NCBI GenBank assembly: GCA_016710325.1
Contig: JADJXK010000002.1
Coordinates: 1,178,001-1,242,000 of the forward strand
Direction: 5' to 3'
Source: Candidatus Leptofilum proximum
Lineage (GTDB): Bacteria; Chloroflexota; Anaerolineae; Promineifilales; Promineifilaceae
DNA length: 64,000 nt
The notes beneath the pieces are model-generated. The model had not been told where the DNA came from and did not search any database. It saw only the letters and a list, made by a program, of their open reading frames with translations. Shown piece by piece: positions 1 to 7,880 of this stretch (position 1 is its first letter; every line of letters begins with the position of its first letter). A program made the position numbers and the translations under genes.

Positions 1-581
1 GCCGTGGTCAGGCGGAAGGTGCGCACCGCGCGCAAATTATCGCGCGGGGCTGGTGGGGCAATCAGGGCTGCGGCGGGCGCTTTGGGGCGACGCCAGCGGA
101 CGCGCCAGCGCGCCACAAACACCTGCCAGCGAGAGGCGAATCGGCGGCGATAGACAATTCTAGACGGCGCCGTGCGCCGATCCAGGGCTGCCATCCAGCG
201 TTGCAGCTGCTGCTTGACCCGGTGGTACAGCCACAAACCCGCTGGCTTGAGATAGCTGCGGAAAAACCAGCGTAACGGCCGTATCACCAAAAACAAAAAT
301 GACCGCCAGAGGTAGGCAGTCAGTAGATGGCGCAGGGCCAGGCCCATGCGGCCCAAAAAGCGCCAGACAGGCGGAGCCGCCGCCACCAGCGTATCCCACA
401 GCATCCAGCGCAGGGGCAGCCAGATGGGCATGGTGAGGTAAAAAATCGGTTTCCAGATGATCCAGGTGAAGAGATTACGGAATGCCAAACCAAGCCGGCC
501 CAAGAATTGCCAACCGGAAGAAGCTACTGCTGAGAGGAACTGCCGAACACGCTGCGGTGTTCGCCGAAATCTTGCGCGCAT
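1..581 (-). CDS. Unrecognised basic, Trp/Arg-rich protein (partial, runs off left edge)
   Basis: An open minus-strand frame starts at ATG 581 and continues without a stop to base 1, giving 193 codons; the C-terminus lies outside the window. The product is rich in Arg, Trp and Phe. Residues about 38-60 and 90-102 are hydrophobic, the second within the basic context 'LWRSFLFLVIRPLRW', and the visible C-terminal part (residues 130-180) is strongly basic and then Pro/Ala-rich. This could be a membrane-associated or peripheral protein. I recognise no family. Two TTGACA hexamers lie just upstream (610-642), compatible with a promoter. The frame contains an ACGGCCGT octamer like most genes here. It is unlikely to be a chance frame given its length and lack of stops, but the function is unknown. 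Confidence 0.5.
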   Translation of the reverse strand, partial: MRARFRRTPQRVRQFLSAVASSGWQFLGRLGLAFRNLFTWIIWKPIFYLTMPIWLPLRWMLWDTLVAAAPPVWRFLGRMGLALRHLLTAYLWRSFLFLVIRPLRWFFRSYLKPAGLWLYHRVKQQLQRWMAALDRRTAPSRIVYRRRFASRWQVFVARWRVRWRRPKAPAAALIAPPAPRDNLRAVRTFRLTT

Positions 582-609
582 GTTGGTGCCAGTGTAGCAC
601 GGCTTAAGA

Positions 610-642
610 CTATGTCAAGTTAAAATTCGCCTATGTCAAGTT
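610..642 (-). promoter_or_regulatory. Tandem TTGACA-containing direct repeat upstream of the leftmost gene
   Basis: The 12-mer CTATGTCAAGTT occurs twice, at 610-621 and 631-642, exactly 21 bases apart. Read on the minus strand each copy gives AACTTGACATAG, which contains a perfect -35-type hexamer TTGACA. It lies 30-60 bases before the start of the minus-strand gene at 581. A clear -10 box is not visible, so this may be a promoter, a repeated binding site, or both. Confidence 0.3.
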
Positions 643-713
643 GGACTAGGAGGTATGTCTTTACCTTTTTGGCTTTAGCTGGGTTGTAAGAAACGGCCCT
701 TATTCTACAAAGT

Positions 714-880
714 GTAGAGAGCCGAAAGAAGATTACAGCCGGAGTTCTGGTCAGTTGGCTCCCTGGACGAAGAGCAATCTTGCGGTCAAAAGGGTCAAAC
801 CAATGCCAAGCTAAACGTAACAGAATGGCTCTCTACCGAAGGAATTATTTAGCCACCAGCCTCAAAGCTGGTGGTTTTTT
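714..880 (+). ncRNA. Candidate structured RNA with terminator
   Basis: No convincing protein frame covers this stretch. Bases 714-723 (GTAGAGAGCC) are perfectly complementary to 827-836 (GGCTCTCTAC), closing a 103-base interior. Nested inside, AAGATT 729-734 can pair with AATCTT 776-781, and GGAG 741-744 with CTCC 759-762. The closing stem is followed by a textbook intrinsic terminator (853-880) on the same strand. Closing stem, internal helices and terminator suggest a roughly 165-nt RNA. A weak TATTCT at 701-706 is the only -10-like box. I cannot assign it to a family. It could instead be the leader of a lost gene. Confidence 0.4.
853..880 (+). terminator. Intrinsic terminator
   Basis: Perfect 8-bp stem CCACCAGC (853-860) / GCTGGTGG (867-874), 6-base loop, then six T residues on the plus strand. 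It ends four bases before the stop codon of the minus-strand trhA-like gene, so it may also block convergent transcription. Confidence 0.75.
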
Positions 881-883
881 GTT

Positions 884-1546
884 TCAGGCGGGCACCACAT
901 ACCAGCGCATGAACAAAAAGTGGCTCAAGCTGCCGCCCAGCACAAAGAGATGCCATATTTCGTGGTGGCCAAAATGGCCTGGCCACGGATCGGGCCATTC
1001 ACGGTAATACACGACAAAACCCACCGAGTAGATCAGCCCGCCTACCAACAGCAGCAGCAAACCGCCCGGTGGCAGCCAACGAGCGGCATTCCCGGCCAAA
1101 ATCAACGGCAGCACCCCGCCCCAACTCACGATCAGGTAGATAGAGGCATTCATAAGGCCATGAATACGCCGACTGAACAGCTTATAGAGGATACCGGAAA
1201 CGGCCGTTAACCAAACGCTCAGCAAAATGGGCCAGCGCCAGCTAACCGGAAAAAAGGTGAGAACAACAGGCGTGTAGGTCCCGGCAATGACCAGAAAAAT
1301 GGCCATGTGATCCAGCCGGTTCAGCTGAAAATGCAGCCGTGGCCGCGGGCGGACACCGTGGAGCAGAGTGCTGGCCAGAAACATTGCTGTGCTGCTGAGG
1401 CCGTAAACGGCCAGGCCAAACGCCTTGGTCCACTCCTCCCACGCCAGCCAGACCAGCCAACCGGCCCCCAGCAAAGAGGCCGCTGCACCTAAGGCGTGTG
1501 TTAACGTGCTTACCGGTTCATAGAGGGAATGATAAAATTTGCTCAT
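884..1546 (-). CDS. trhA: TrhA / hemolysin III family membrane protein
   Basis: A 220-residue integral membrane protein with about seven hydrophobic segments, the usual size for the bacterial branch of the PAQR/hemolysin III family. Visible family hallmarks are the S-x-x-x-H motif (S59-STLLH63), the D-H/AGTYTP segment at residues 79-92, and the C-terminal 'GHHEIWHLF' histidine cluster; together these residues form the putative metal site of PAQR proteins. The family is linked to membrane energetics and lipid homeostasis; 'hemolysin' is a historical name. The start ATG 1546 gives a normal N-terminus (MSKFYHSLYEP). The gene is monocistronic and divergent from the heme O synthase gene. Confidence 0.88.
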   Translation of the reverse strand: MSKFYHSLYEPVSTLTHALGAAASLLGAGWLVWLAWEEWTKAFGLAVYGLSSTAMFLASTLLHGVRPRPRLHFQLNRLDHMAIFLVIAGTYTPVVLTFFPVSWRWPILLSVWLTAVSGILYKLFSRRIHGLMNASIYLIVSWGGVLPLILAGNAARWLPPGGLLLLLVGGLIYSVGFVVYYREWPDPWPGHFGHHEIWHLFVLGGSLSHFLFMRWYVVPA

Positions 1547-1600
1547 GCTGGATCAAATTTAACGGCCGTTGCCCCTAGAAGCAAACCCCTGGCAAACGGT

Positions 1601-1629
1601 TTGTGTCCGTTTGTGAATGTTGTTACAAT
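1601..1629 (+). promoter_or_regulatory. Possible promoter for heme O synthase gene
   Basis: TACAAT at 1624-1629 resembles a -10 box, with TTGTGT (1601-1606) 17 bases upstream as a weak -35. GGAG at 1660-1663 is the ribosome-binding site, five bases before ATG 1669. A similar GTTACAAT box lies before folC (24400-24405). Confidence 0.35.
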
Positions 1630-1668
1630 AAATCGTTGAAGTAAACAAGTACCCCGTTCGGAGACCGA

Positions 1669-2601
1669 ATGTCACTTTCTGAGACAACACCCGAAAAAGG
1701 ATCTACGCCGGTAACGGCCGTTTTGCCCAGCTGGCGCAGCAAGCTTCAGCTCATCGTAGTGCTGTTTAAGCTGCGCATCGTCTTTTTGCTGCTGATGGCG
1801 GCCACTGGGGGCGCTTTTTTGGCCTCTGGCGGCTGGCCGGGATTGGGCAGCCTGGCGCTGCTGTGGCTCACTGGCGGCATGGCGGCCGCTGGCGCCTCGG
1901 CGCTGAACCAGTACTGGGAGCGCAATTCAGACGGCAACATGGGGCGTACCCGGCAACGGCCGTTGGTCACCGGAGCTATTGCCAAACCTGCCTGGGTCCC
2001 TTATGTGGCCACAGGGCTGATCCTCGTGCCTTCCCTGGCGGTGCTGCCGTTTAACCCGGCGCTGACCTTCTTTTTGCTGCTGGGAGCATTCATTTACGTG
2101 GCCATCTACACCATCTGGCTGAAGCCGCGCACCTTGCTCAACATTGTCATTGGGGGGGCAGCGGGCAGTGCGGCCGTTTTAAGCGGGAGTGCGGCAGTGG
2201 GAAACTGGAACGATCCAGGTGCACTCGTTTTGTCGCTGCTGCTTTTTCTCTGGACGCCATTCCACTTTTGGAGCCTGGCACTGCTGTACAAGGATGATTA
2301 TGCCCAGTCTGATGTGCCCATGCTGCCGGTGCATACTTCACCACGCCAGGCGGCCTGGTGGGTGATGAGCCACACACTGCCAACCGGTTTGGGCGGCCTG
2401 CTGCTGGTGGTACTGCCGGTGCTAGGCTGGGTTTATCTCGTTCCTGTGGCCTGGGTTACGGCCGATTTGTTCTGGCGCAACCTTAAACTCATCCACACCC
2501 CCACGCCCCAATACGCGCGCGGGTTGTTCCTCTCTTCCAATATTTACCTGCTGGTGCTGCTGATAGCCATTTGTGTCGGCACCGTCGCCTCTTCGCTTTG
2601 A
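1669..2601 (+). CDS. ctaB: Protoheme IX farnesyltransferase (heme O synthase)
   Basis: This 310-residue polytopic UbiA-superfamily prenyltransferase transfers a farnesyl group to heme b to make heme O, the precursor of heme A for terminal oxidases. The first polar signature is clear: N80-x3-E84-x3-D88 followed by MxRTRQRPL, as in CtaB/CyoE. 'YTIWLKPRTLLNIVIGG' and a second conserved loop 'TPFHFWSLALLYKDDY' follow at the expected positions. About eight or nine membrane segments are present. Length agrees with the family. No oxidase subunit genes are adjacent, so it stands apart from its pathway. An ACGGCCGT octamer lies early in the coding sequence. The assignment is secure. Confidence 0.93.
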   Translation: MSLSETTPEKGSTPVTAVLPSWRSKLQLIVVLFKLRIVFLLLMAATGGAFLASGGWPGLGSLALLWLTGGMAAAGASALNQYWERNSDGNMGRTRQRPLVTGAIAKPAWVPYVATGLILVPSLAVLPFNPALTFFLLLGAFIYVAIYTIWLKPRTLLNIVIGGAAGSAAVLSGSAAVGNWNDPGALVLSLLLFLWTPFHFWSLALLYKDDYAQSDVPMLPVHTSPRQAAWWVMSHTLPTGLGGLLLVVLPVLGWVYLVPVAWVTADLFWRNLKLIHTPTPQYARGLFLSSNIYLLVLLIAICVGTVASSL

Positions 2602-2613
2602 AATATTATCAAA

Positions 2614-2645
2614 AAAGCACTTTCAAGGTACCCTGAAAGTGCTTT
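2614..2645. terminator. Bidirectional terminator after ctaB
   Basis: A perfect 12-bp stem AAAGCACTTTCA (2614-2625) / TGAAAGTGCTTT (2634-2645) with an 8-base loop, flanked by an A-run on the left. It separates convergent ctaB and the broken DUF916-like gene. Confidence 0.65.
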
Positions 2646-2677
2646 AAAGTCCTCTTCTATTTCCGAATCGCTCCCAA

Positions 2678-3095
2678 TTACCTGCTATGTGGAGCTCGGA
2701 TTGGTGGTTTTGTGGGGAGAGGTCGCCGTTGTGGGTTTTGCTGCTGTTTTTGCCCCTGATCATGTCCTATCTTTTGCTTTCGCAGCTTTTTTTCCTTTTC
2801 ATACTGGTAAATAGAGACGACCAGGTAAATCACAAAACCGCTCAGTAAAAGTCCCAAACTACCAATAGCAATCGTTTGCCAGGCAGAACGGCCGTAAATC
2901 AGTTCCGTTGCCGGGCCAGGCAGTGGTGAAGCCAGGGCTTCCCGTCCTTCAAAGATCTGCACGTTATCTGCCTCAGAGACATCAAACGTTAGCTGATTTC
3001 TGTAAATCTGAATTGTTTCTCCATAACGCATCGATAGATCGGCCGTAAAACTGCCAGAGGGCAGCGCTTCCCCCTCAATGTATATCGGATACCTG
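2678..3095 (-). pseudogene. 3' fragment of a DUF916-like surface-anchoring gene split by an IS
   Basis: This is the C-terminal part of the gene whose N-terminal part lies at 4535-5282. It encodes a short beta-rich end, one membrane helix ('SLGLLLSGFVIYLVVSIYQY') and a lysine/glutamine-rich cytoplasmic tail. The longest ATG-started frame begins at 3031, but the original frame is open back to the insertion junction at 3095. Removing the insertion sequence (3096-4534) and one copy of the 5-bp target duplication rejoins the frame exactly as ...IPENEI-RYPIYIEGE..., giving a 386-residue protein. The C-terminal helix and tail match the architecture of DUF916/DUF3324 proteins that partner WxL proteins. 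Confidence 0.75.
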
Positions 3096-4534
3096 TGTTA
3101 GTTACTGTAAATTCGTACCTTTACAATCTCATAAAATCATACCCCTTCCAAAGGTAACGGCAGTTGAAACGATTCTGCTTGATAAACAGGCCAGTCAGGG
3201 TCAAGTGGCATCAAGCCAATGATGTCCGCTTGACTTAATCCTTTGGCTGGCCGTTCGTCGATGAGGTCACCGTTTTCCGTTGCAAAACGGAAAGAACGGC
3301 TGTCCGATAGAAAGGTCACCGATATTGTTTGGCCCGCATAACAGCGGCCCAAATGATACGGATGAGCAGCCACGCTGACGGTGCCTGTCTCACTTGCTTT
3401 TCGCGTCCAAACTTGCGCTGCCAGGAAACGGTCTACCCGAGCCAAGTCAAACAACTCCCACTCGGCAGCCGGATGGAAAGTGCGTCCCGAGTGAACCGCT
3501 TGTGGATGGGCGACCAAAGGTGGCTGTCGGTCACACTGTCTGGTCCGGGCGGGATAACGATGATTGTACAAGTCGTTCATCTCAACTAAGCCAGCCTGCA
3601 GGGCCGAGACTGACGCATACTCGTGGTCCGCCCAAAGCCAGTTGCCTAACGTGCGGTGCTCACGTTCCACCGCTCCCTGGTCCGTAGGGCGACGTAAGCG
3701 GATCACCTTGTGGCTAATGCCTAAACCGATTAGCCAGAGGGTGAAATGGGAGGGAAAGTACCGTTCTGGGGCACCGATGTACACCACTTCGCGATCCGTT
3801 TGCACGGCCAACGGCCGACCCCAACGATGAAAAGCCTCACGCAGGGCATTCTGCACCTCTGCCAGGGTTAACTTGCGCCAGCCCTTGGCCGTTGTGGTGA
3901 TTGTTGCTTGACTGGCAATCATCACCGCGCTGTATGGGTCACGGATGTTTAGGACGGTGGCGACATCGTTCTCCCCGATAGCCACTTTCTCTTTGCCATC
4001 CATCTGCCAGATCTGATGCGGCTGGGTAGCCGTTGTCGGCGACGTTTCAGGATATTGTCGTGGTCGATAGGTTTGTACCGCTTCCGGACAAGCCTCCTGG
4101 AACAGAGCGGCCAAACGGGACACGCTGGGCAACTCTGCCTCATCCAGGTCCAGGGCTGTTTGCAAATCGAGCCGGATCATCGCTGGCCCGCGATGGGGAC
4201 ACGCCCGTTTCAGGGCGATGGCTTTCTGGCGCACCATCTCTGGATAGGTGCTCAGCACACCTTTTGCCGGTCGGCCACGGGGCCGAGGCTTGCTCCCATC
4301 CCGACGATAGCGCCACCACTTTCGGGCCGTACTGTAGGTACATTCCAATTCCGCAGCAATATCTGCCAGCTTACGTCCACTCAGTTTCTGCTCGTAAATG
4401 TAGTCCTTTTCCGCTTCAGTTAAAGGTTCTCTTCTGTTCATGACACACCTACTTCTTAACTCTGAACAGAAGTTTACAAAACTAGGGGTACGATTTTATG
4501 AAATTGTTAAGGTACGATATTACAAGATTTAACA
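3096..4534 (-). mobile_element. Complete insertion sequence, 1439 bp, with 50-bp terminal inverted repeats
   Basis: Both ends start TGTTA and match as imperfect inverted repeats of about 50 bp (3096-3145 and 4485-4534; shared core TCGTACCTT, CATAAAATC, TACCCC). The element is flanked by a perfect 5-bp duplication ACCTG at 3091-3095 and 4535-4539. It carries one intact transposase gene on the minus strand and has inserted in the same orientation as the gene it interrupts. The TGT...ACA ends and the rve-type DDE transposase suggest the IS481/IS3-like group; the exact family is not certain. Confidence 0.93.
3137..4441 (-). CDS. IS transposase, rve/DDE integrase-core type (IS481-like)
   Basis: 434 residues. 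The N-terminal 60 residues form a helix-turn-helix ('LADIAAELECTYSTARKWW') followed by a basic 'RPRGRPAKG' linker, and an integrase-core domain spans roughly residues 140-310. The likely DDE residues are the D in 'WQMDGKEKV', the D in 'VQTDREVVY' and the E in 'DQGAVEREHRTLGNW'. It would catalyse cut-and-paste or copy-out transposition of the surrounding element. The frame is intact, so the element may be active. Its last codons overlap the internal end of the left terminal repeat (3137-3145), as is common in compact insertion sequences. Confidence 0.9.
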   Translation of the reverse strand: MNRREPLTEAEKDYIYEQKLSGRKLADIAAELECTYSTARKWWRYRRDGSKPRPRGRPAKGVLSTYPEMVRQKAIALKRACPHRGPAMIRLDLQTALDLDEAELPSVSRLAALFQEACPEAVQTYRPRQYPETSPTTATQPHQIWQMDGKEKVAIGENDVATVLNIRDPYSAVMIASQATITTTAKGWRKLTLAEVQNALREAFHRWGRPLAVQTDREVVYIGAPERYFPSHFTLWLIGLGISHKVIRLRRPTDQGAVEREHRTLGNWLWADHEYASVSALQAGLVEMNDLYNHRYPARTRQCDRQPPLVAHPQAVHSGRTFHPAAEWELFDLARVDRFLAAQVWTRKASETGTVSVAAHPYHLGRCYAGQTISVTFLSDSRSFRFATENGDLIDERPAKGLSQADIIGLMPLDPDWPVYQAESFQLPLPLEGV

Positions 4535-5282
4535 ACCTGATTTCATTTTCCGGTATAAACGTGTCAATTTTGAAGCGGATATTTTGTAATTCCTGGTTTT
4601 GGGCATCCAGAATACGCAGGCTGCCGGTTGTCTTGACCATCTGTGTGCCGCTGTTGCGCAAGTTGAGGTACATGATCTGGCGGCTGTCGTGTCCGCCCAG
4701 GTCAATGCCTAACACCTCCAGCTTTTCTATGGGCGTCCCAGGAAGATTCACCTGCACGGCAACGGCCGTTCGTGTTTTTACCTCAACCGCAAAGCTCACC
4801 TCATCCTGCCCCGCTACCTGTAACTCTGCCGCATCATCAACCGGCTCCATAACAATGCCGCCCACGTGCTCTCCAGATCGAGCGTTTGAGGGAATGTGAA
4901 CAACAAAAGGAATGATCTGACCTTCTCCTGGAGCTAACGTCACCGCGTCGCGTTCCAGCTCTATCCAACTGCCTGTTCCCGTACGAGCATCTTCACGCAT
5001 TTTCAGCACGGTACCGCCAGTATGCCCTGTCACCGCATCCACGGTGTAAAGCTGCACGCTGCCTGGGCTGTCGCCCCGGTTAGCAACCTGTACCTGCCCG
5101 GTCACCTGGCCACCCGTCGTGCCGTCCAACACAAAATAGGGAACGATGCTCTGGCCATCGGGGCCTATGGCTTGTAAGGAAAAGCTATGATTGCCTGGTT
5201 GAGCTTGAGCATGAAGGGGGGGAACGGCCGTAAAAGCAGCCAGTATTAAAATTAAACCGAGAAACTGTCTTAGCTTGCGCAT
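4482..5282 (-). pseudogene. 5' fragment of DUF916-like (WxL-partner) surface protein, interrupted by IS
   Basis: Residues 1-27 are a Sec signal peptide (MRKLRQFLGLILILAAF...HAQAQ). Residues 30-150 form a beta-sandwich resembling DUF916 'WxL protein peptidoglycan' domains ('PYFVLDGTTGGQVTGQV', 'LAPGEGQIIPFVVHIPSNARSGEHVGGIV'), followed by a second beta domain. Gene-derived sequence stops at the insertion point (4535). The last codons to the TAG at 4482 are read from the insertion sequence's terminal repeat, giving a spurious tail. The missing membrane anchor is at 2678-3095. DUF916 proteins are thought to help attach WxL proteins to the cell wall. The WxL-like gene just upstream supports that role. 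Confidence 0.78.
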
Positions 5283-5313
5283 GAGAATACTCCTGAGAAA
5301 CGCTCCATAAGGG

Positions 5314-5346
5314 TAAAAAAATGGGGAGGCCGGGCAGCCTCCCCAT
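5314..5346 (-). terminator. Intrinsic terminator between the WxL-like gene and its DUF916 partner
   Basis: Perfect 10-bp stem ATGGGGAGGC (5321-5330) / GCCTCCCCAT (5337-5346), 6-base loop, followed on the minus strand by seven T residues (5314-5320). It should end or attenuate transcription after the surface-protein gene, keeping the downstream anchor gene at lower expression. Confidence 0.85.
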
Positions 5347-5359
5347 ATCCAGATAAGAT

Positions 5360-5938
5360 TTAAGGGACGTTAGCCACTGTCAGGGTGATGGTACTGTTAT
5401 ACGTGCCGGCATAAGTTGTGGCCGGTACTGCAAGGGAAAAGGTTGGCGTGATGGTAAAATCACCCAGGCCAGTGTTGAGGGCCGCATCAAAAAACGCGAC
5501 GGCCGATGGCGCCGTGGCGTCTGCCGGTACCGTGAGGGGGTACAAGTAGCCGTTGGTAGGATCCGTACAGGTGGTCCCGTCACAGGCGGATATGACATCG
5601 GTGATAGAAAGCGCTGTGGTGGGTAATGTCTGAGTACCGTTGGTAAAGGTGGTGGAGGTAACTTCCAATTGCCAACCGGCACCCGACCCGCGCAAATCCT
5701 GAACATCAATAGCGATGGAGTCACTCACTGACTGCGACGTTCCATTTAAAGTAACACCAGGGAATGCCGGATTGTCCACTGCATCTATCGTCAGCGACCC
5801 GCCCGTTACGGTCATGGAACCCACAACATCGTCGGCAAAACTCGTGGTTGCCACTGCCAGTAACAACAGCAAAGCAATGCCCATACCACTCATCCAGCGC
5901 CACTTCCAAGTCTTCTTACTTCCAAATATATTTTTCAT
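5360..5938 (-). CDS. Secreted WxL-domain-like surface protein
   Basis: 192 residues with a long signal peptide (charged start, hydrophobic core near residues 18-33, cleavage near FADD). The mature part is a Thr/Ser-rich beta domain with 'GAGWQLEV' near residue 88, the first WxL-type motif, and a C-terminal 'TYAGTYNSTITLTVANVP'. The latter corresponds to the second conserved block of WxL domains but lacks the usual Trp. Such proteins bind the cell surface non-covalently. AAAGGAGC precedes ATG 5938. Its neighbour downstream is the DUF916-like gene, the usual partner of WxL proteins. Two Cys in 'ACDGTTCTD' could form a small disulphide loop. Confidence 0.72.
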   Translation of the reverse strand: MKNIFGSKKTWKWRWMSGMGIALLLLLAVATTSFADDVVGSMTVTGGSLTIDAVDNPAFPGVTLNGTSQSVSDSIAIDVQDLRGSGAGWQLEVTSTTFTNGTQTLPTTALSITDVISACDGTTCTDPTNGYLYPLTVPADATAPSAVAFFDAALNTGLGDFTITPTFSLAVPATTYAGTYNSTITLTVANVP

Positions 5939-6246
5939 CTTTCAAGCTCCTTTGTGAAAGTCGGCTCGGCAGTAGTGACCTGCCCGCCAGTATTGGCCGA
6001 AGCTGCTGATTGGCTCCACCCCGACCAGTTGTTGACAACGTGTTCAATTCCATGTCATAAGCAGGAAGCAGCCGCCGCTAACGTGGCTCTTTTCAAACTG
6101 ATTCTATTCTGGGTATTCTGGGGCTTGGCTCCCCCCGATATAGTCCCTGTTTGTCTACGCCGTCATGCCATTGGTTGAACTATAAAAATTATATAAAATT
6201 TTTTACCGATTGGCGTAAATGGGGCGTGAACGGTCTTGATGCCAGG
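5939..6246 (-). other. 308-base leader region upstream of the WxL-like gene
   Basis: No protein frame of note. On the minus strand the stretch begins with an AT-rich block (6180-6215, containing TATATAAT) and then becomes G+C-rich. It holds several GAGCC-containing segments that can form short hairpins (for example GGGGCTTGGCTCCCC around 6121-6135). If transcription begins in the AT-rich block, the gene would have a leader of about 250 bases. That could hold a regulatory RNA, but no known riboswitch consensus was recognised. Confidence 0.25.
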
Positions 6247-7748
6247 ACTACTTTGACAATGTTAAATTAGGCTCATGAGAGCCATTGCCTGTAAAAATAG
6301 CGAATGAAAAAACAAAAACCAATCTTATCGCCCAATGGGGTCTAAATCTTGACGAAATTGAAGACCTGCCTGAACGTCTCACAAAATTTCATCAAGGTTA
6401 TCACGCTTGGATGCGAACCTGCACCCGAGACACCAGTCGTTTTGGACTGGATTACATCAGCGGACTGCTACGCATGAAAACGAAGCGCAATATCAACAAC
6501 ATCGCTCGCACGGTCGGTGTACCCGAGCAGAATATGCAACAATTCATCAGTGATTCACCCTGGTCTGGTTACGATTTAATCTCTGTTCTCCAGCAAGATA
6601 TAAGTGCCCATCCACAATTTCAAGCAGAGAGCGTCCTACTCATTGACGAAAGTGCCGATGAGAAGGCCGGGGAACACAGTGCTGGTGCCGGGCGGCAACA
6701 TAACGGCCGTTTAGGCAAAATCGAAATGAGCCAAGTAGGCGTTTTTCTCTCCTTGACCAATAGTGGCTACCACAATTGGATCGATGGCGAACTCTATTTT
6801 CCTGAAAAATGGTTCACAGATGCCTACGCCACCAAGCGAAAGCGGATTGGACTGCCGCCGGAGCGCAGCTTTGCCACCAAACTGGAGTTGGCTTTGCAAA
6901 TGACCAAACGGGCTTATGAAAACGGCGTCTCATTCTGCGCGGTTGACTGCGACACTTTGTATGGTCGGTCTGGCGAATTCCGCGATGAGCTTGACCAAGA
7001 AAGATTCGAGTATTATGCAGATGTGCCACACAATACCCAAGTGTATCTTGCCCCGCCGCAAATCGTATATCCGCTGACAAAAAGAGGGGTGCCCTCCAAG
7101 AATCATGAGGTGATTGGTGTTGCTTACACGGTTGCCGAGGTGAAAGCTCAGCCCGCAATCGAGTGGGAGCACATCACTTTGCGTCCCAATGAACGAGGTA
7201 TGTTGCAGGCCAAGTTTGCTCGTTGTCGGGCCTGGACCGTGCGCGATGATGGGTCATTACGACCAGAGTGGCTGCTCATTCGTCAAACGAAGCAAAAAAC
7301 AATCTATTCTTTGAGTAATGCGCCGGAGGACACACCTTTGTGGACAATGGCGCAACGAAAATCGCAACGATATTTCATTGAGCGTTCCAATCAGGATGCC
7401 AAATCTGAGTTTGGCTGGGATGAATTCCAGGCCATCAAGTATCGAGCCTGGGTGCACCACCTGGCACTCACCATCATGGCCAATTGGTTTATCACTGAAA
7501 CCAGACTGGCGTGGGCGCAAAAGTATGAGCGTGACCCAGATTTGTTGGAAAAGTACGAAACGGATGTGTTACCGGCGCTATCCGTGGCTAATGTGCGTGA
7601 ATTGTTGCGAGCTACCATGCCTTTACCACAACTTTCCCCGCAACAAGCAACCGAGTTGATTGTCAAACATCTCGATAATCGGACTCGTTCTCGTAAATCG
7701 CGGCTGAGCAAGGCTCTCAGCCCTTGAATCTAACGTTGTCAAACTACT
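6247..7748 (+). mobile_element. IS701-family insertion sequence, about 1.5 kb
   Basis: The transposase gene is bounded by an imperfect 22-bp inverted repeat: 6247-6268 on the left and 7727-7748 on the right match at 18 of 22 positions, sharing TTTGACAA and GTTA. The transposase stop codon overlaps the right repeat. No obvious target duplication is visible next to these ends, so the exact outer boundaries, or their age, remain uncertain. Confidence 0.7.
6285..7727 (+). CDS. IS701-family transposase
   Basis: 480 residues with the features of the DDE_5/IS701 group: 'LLIDESADEKAGEHSAGAG' followed by 'RQHNGRLGK' (first Asp), 'FCAVDCDTLYG' (second Asp) and 'ERSNQDAKSEFGWDEFQA' (Glu region). The first usable in-frame codon is TTG 6285 (MPVKIANEK), preceded by GAGAG; there is no early ATG in frame before residue 42, so a TTG start is likely. 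The gene fills the element between the inverted repeats. The reading frame looks intact. Confidence 0.88.
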   Translation: MPVKIANEKTKTNLIAQWGLNLDEIEDLPERLTKFHQGYHAWMRTCTRDTSRFGLDYISGLLRMKTKRNINNIARTVGVPEQNMQQFISDSPWSGYDLISVLQQDISAHPQFQAESVLLIDESADEKAGEHSAGAGRQHNGRLGKIEMSQVGVFLSLTNSGYHNWIDGELYFPEKWFTDAYATKRKRIGLPPERSFATKLELALQMTKRAYENGVSFCAVDCDTLYGRSGEFRDELDQERFEYYADVPHNTQVYLAPPQIVYPLTKRGVPSKNHEVIGVAYTVAEVKAQPAIEWEHITLRPNERGMLQAKFARCRAWTVRDDGSLRPEWLLIRQTKQKTIYSLSNAPEDTPLWTMAQRKSQRYFIERSNQDAKSEFGWDEFQAIKYRAWVHHLALTIMANWFITETRLAWAQKYERDPDLLEKYETDVLPALSVANVRELLRATMPLPQLSPQQATELIVKHLDNRTRSRKSRLSKALSP

Positions 7749-7760
7749 TACCCATCTAAC

Positions 7761-7793
7761 GCTGCTAAGCCCCACTTAGCAGCTCTTTCTTTA
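7761..7793 (+). terminator. Terminator downstream of the IS701 transposase
   Basis: Perfect 9-bp stem GCTGCTAAG (7761-7769) / CTTAGCAGC (7775-7783) with a CCCCA loop, then TCTTTCTTT on the plus strand. Confidence 0.7.
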
Positions 7794-7880
7794 TGCTTGT
7801 CACGAGCTGAACCCTTTGCGGATCGTTTTGCTCTTAATCAGTGATTAAGTGACAATACTCCTGTGAGCTGCGAATTTCAA

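Noticed and set aside
160..399. 79-codon minus-strand frame inside the leftmost gene
   Set aside because: It lies out of frame within the longer open minus-strand frame 1-581, which has a better start and no stops.
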